Of a DNA stretch of 5,495 bases, positions 5,216-5,495 are shown piece after piece. Numbering within the stretch: position 1 is the first letter of the stretch; each line of letters starts with the position of its first letter. Source of the stretch: JAOUFP01 sp947085825. Its GTDB lineage: Bacteria; Nitrospirota; Thermodesulfovibrionia; Thermodesulfovibrionales; UBA6898. Location of the stretch: the NCBI GenBank assembly GCA_947085825.1, contig CAMTXX010000113.1, positions 1-5,495 of the forward strand. Reading direction: 5' to 3'. The position numbers were made by a program, and so were the translations under genes. A model generated the notes under the pieces. It was not told the DNA's origin. It ran no database searches and worked only from the letters and a program-made list of their open reading frames with translations.

Positions 5216-5347
5216 TTATGGTGATAATGCCTTTATCTCCGTCTCCACCGCCTCAAAAAACTTTTTGTAAAACTCCTCATCCGTAACAGTTTTCTCTTCA
5301 TCCCTTGCAGTCTTTGCCTGATATTTGATTTGACAAATTACAACCAT
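5216..5347 (-). pseudogene. Short 43-codon frame, probably remnant of a larger gene
   Basis: A minus-strand frame of 43 residues, acidic and helical in character, with the segment DEEKTVTDEEFYKKFFEAVE (16-35) and ending in EIKALSP. It converges on the antitoxin gene with six bases between the stops. The codon pattern looks protein-like, but no ribosome binding site precedes its ATG. The same frame continues upstream across a TGA with further plausible residues (GWGDVTYEMKND), which suggests a decayed gene. I do not recognise the family. Confidence 0.35.
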
Positions 5348-5406
5348 ATTTCGGGCTTGTCAGTCATTTTTCATTTCATAGGTTACATCTCCCCAACCCT
5401 ATTCAT

Positions 5407-5435
5407 TTGATCTCCTGACTCTGCTATGGTATAGT
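5407..5435 (+). promoter_or_regulatory. Sigma-70 type promoter of the gene at the right edge
   Basis: TTGATC (5407-5412), a 17-base spacer, then TATAGT (5430-5435). It lies 20 bases before the start codon at 5456, giving a short leader that contains AAGAGGTGGTG. Confidence 0.6.
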
Positions 5436-5455
5436 TGAAACAAGAGGTGGTGATT

Positions 5456-5495
5456 ATGGCAAAGATAGATGCTAAAAAGACAAAGAAGTATCTTA
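5456..5495 (+). CDS. Start of an unidentified gene (first 13 codons)
   Basis: An ATG at 5456 is preceded by the ribosome binding site AGAGGTGGTG and a promoter. Only 13 codons (MAKIDAKKTKKYL) are in the window. The lysine-rich N-terminus is too short to identify a family. Being a separately promoted gene just after the antitoxin, it need not be functionally linked to it. Confidence 0.6.
   Translation, partial: MAKIDAKKTKKYL

Overview
The window reads as bacterial chromosome, fairly AT-rich, with strong AGGAGG-type ribosome binding sites. The gene content (secreted trypsin-TPR protease, AF2212-like antitoxin, phage-type integrase beside a tRNA, stray integron cassette) would suit an environmental anaerobe such as a Nitrospirota or deltaproteobacterial lineage. 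That placement is an impression, not a demonstration.

Layout. Positions 1-1063 (minus) hold a secreted trypsin-like protease with tandem TPRs, cut by the window edge. Positions 1148-1203 hold a 14-bp perfect inverted repeat. Positions 1231-2688 are the most interesting part: a 422-residue protein with a C-terminal HEPN-type RNase motif lies on the minus strand between two attC-like sites in the same orientation. Its stop codon touches one site, and its 29-nt leader begins at the other. This is the architecture of an integron gene cassette of about 1376 bp. No IntI is visible, so it looks like a small CALIN (attC cluster lacking an integron integrase) or the torn end of a larger array.

Positions 2689-3206 carry no convincing gene. 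They hold direct repeats, a 33-bp near-perfect palindrome, and a hairpin that buries part of the next gene's ribosome binding site. Positions 3207-4621 (plus) form a compact recombination module: an excisionase-like HTH protein, a possible 29-residue ORF overlapping or abutting both neighbours, and a complete phage-type tyrosine integrase. A tRNA-Ser(CGA) follows 49 bp downstream. The integrase lies on the 5' side of the tRNA, which is not the usual arrangement for elements that insert into tRNA 3' ends.

Positions 4912-5209 hold a promoter and an AF2212/DUF104-family antitoxin with no intact toxin behind it. A 43-codon remnant on the opposite strand follows, and then the first 13 codons of an unidentified gene with its own promoter (5407-5495).

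Taken together this is an accessory region: a cassette carrying a possible HEPN defence or toxin protein, an integrase module at a tRNA, and a solitary antitoxin. Functions of the HEPN protein and of the small ORFs are inferred from motifs and context only.
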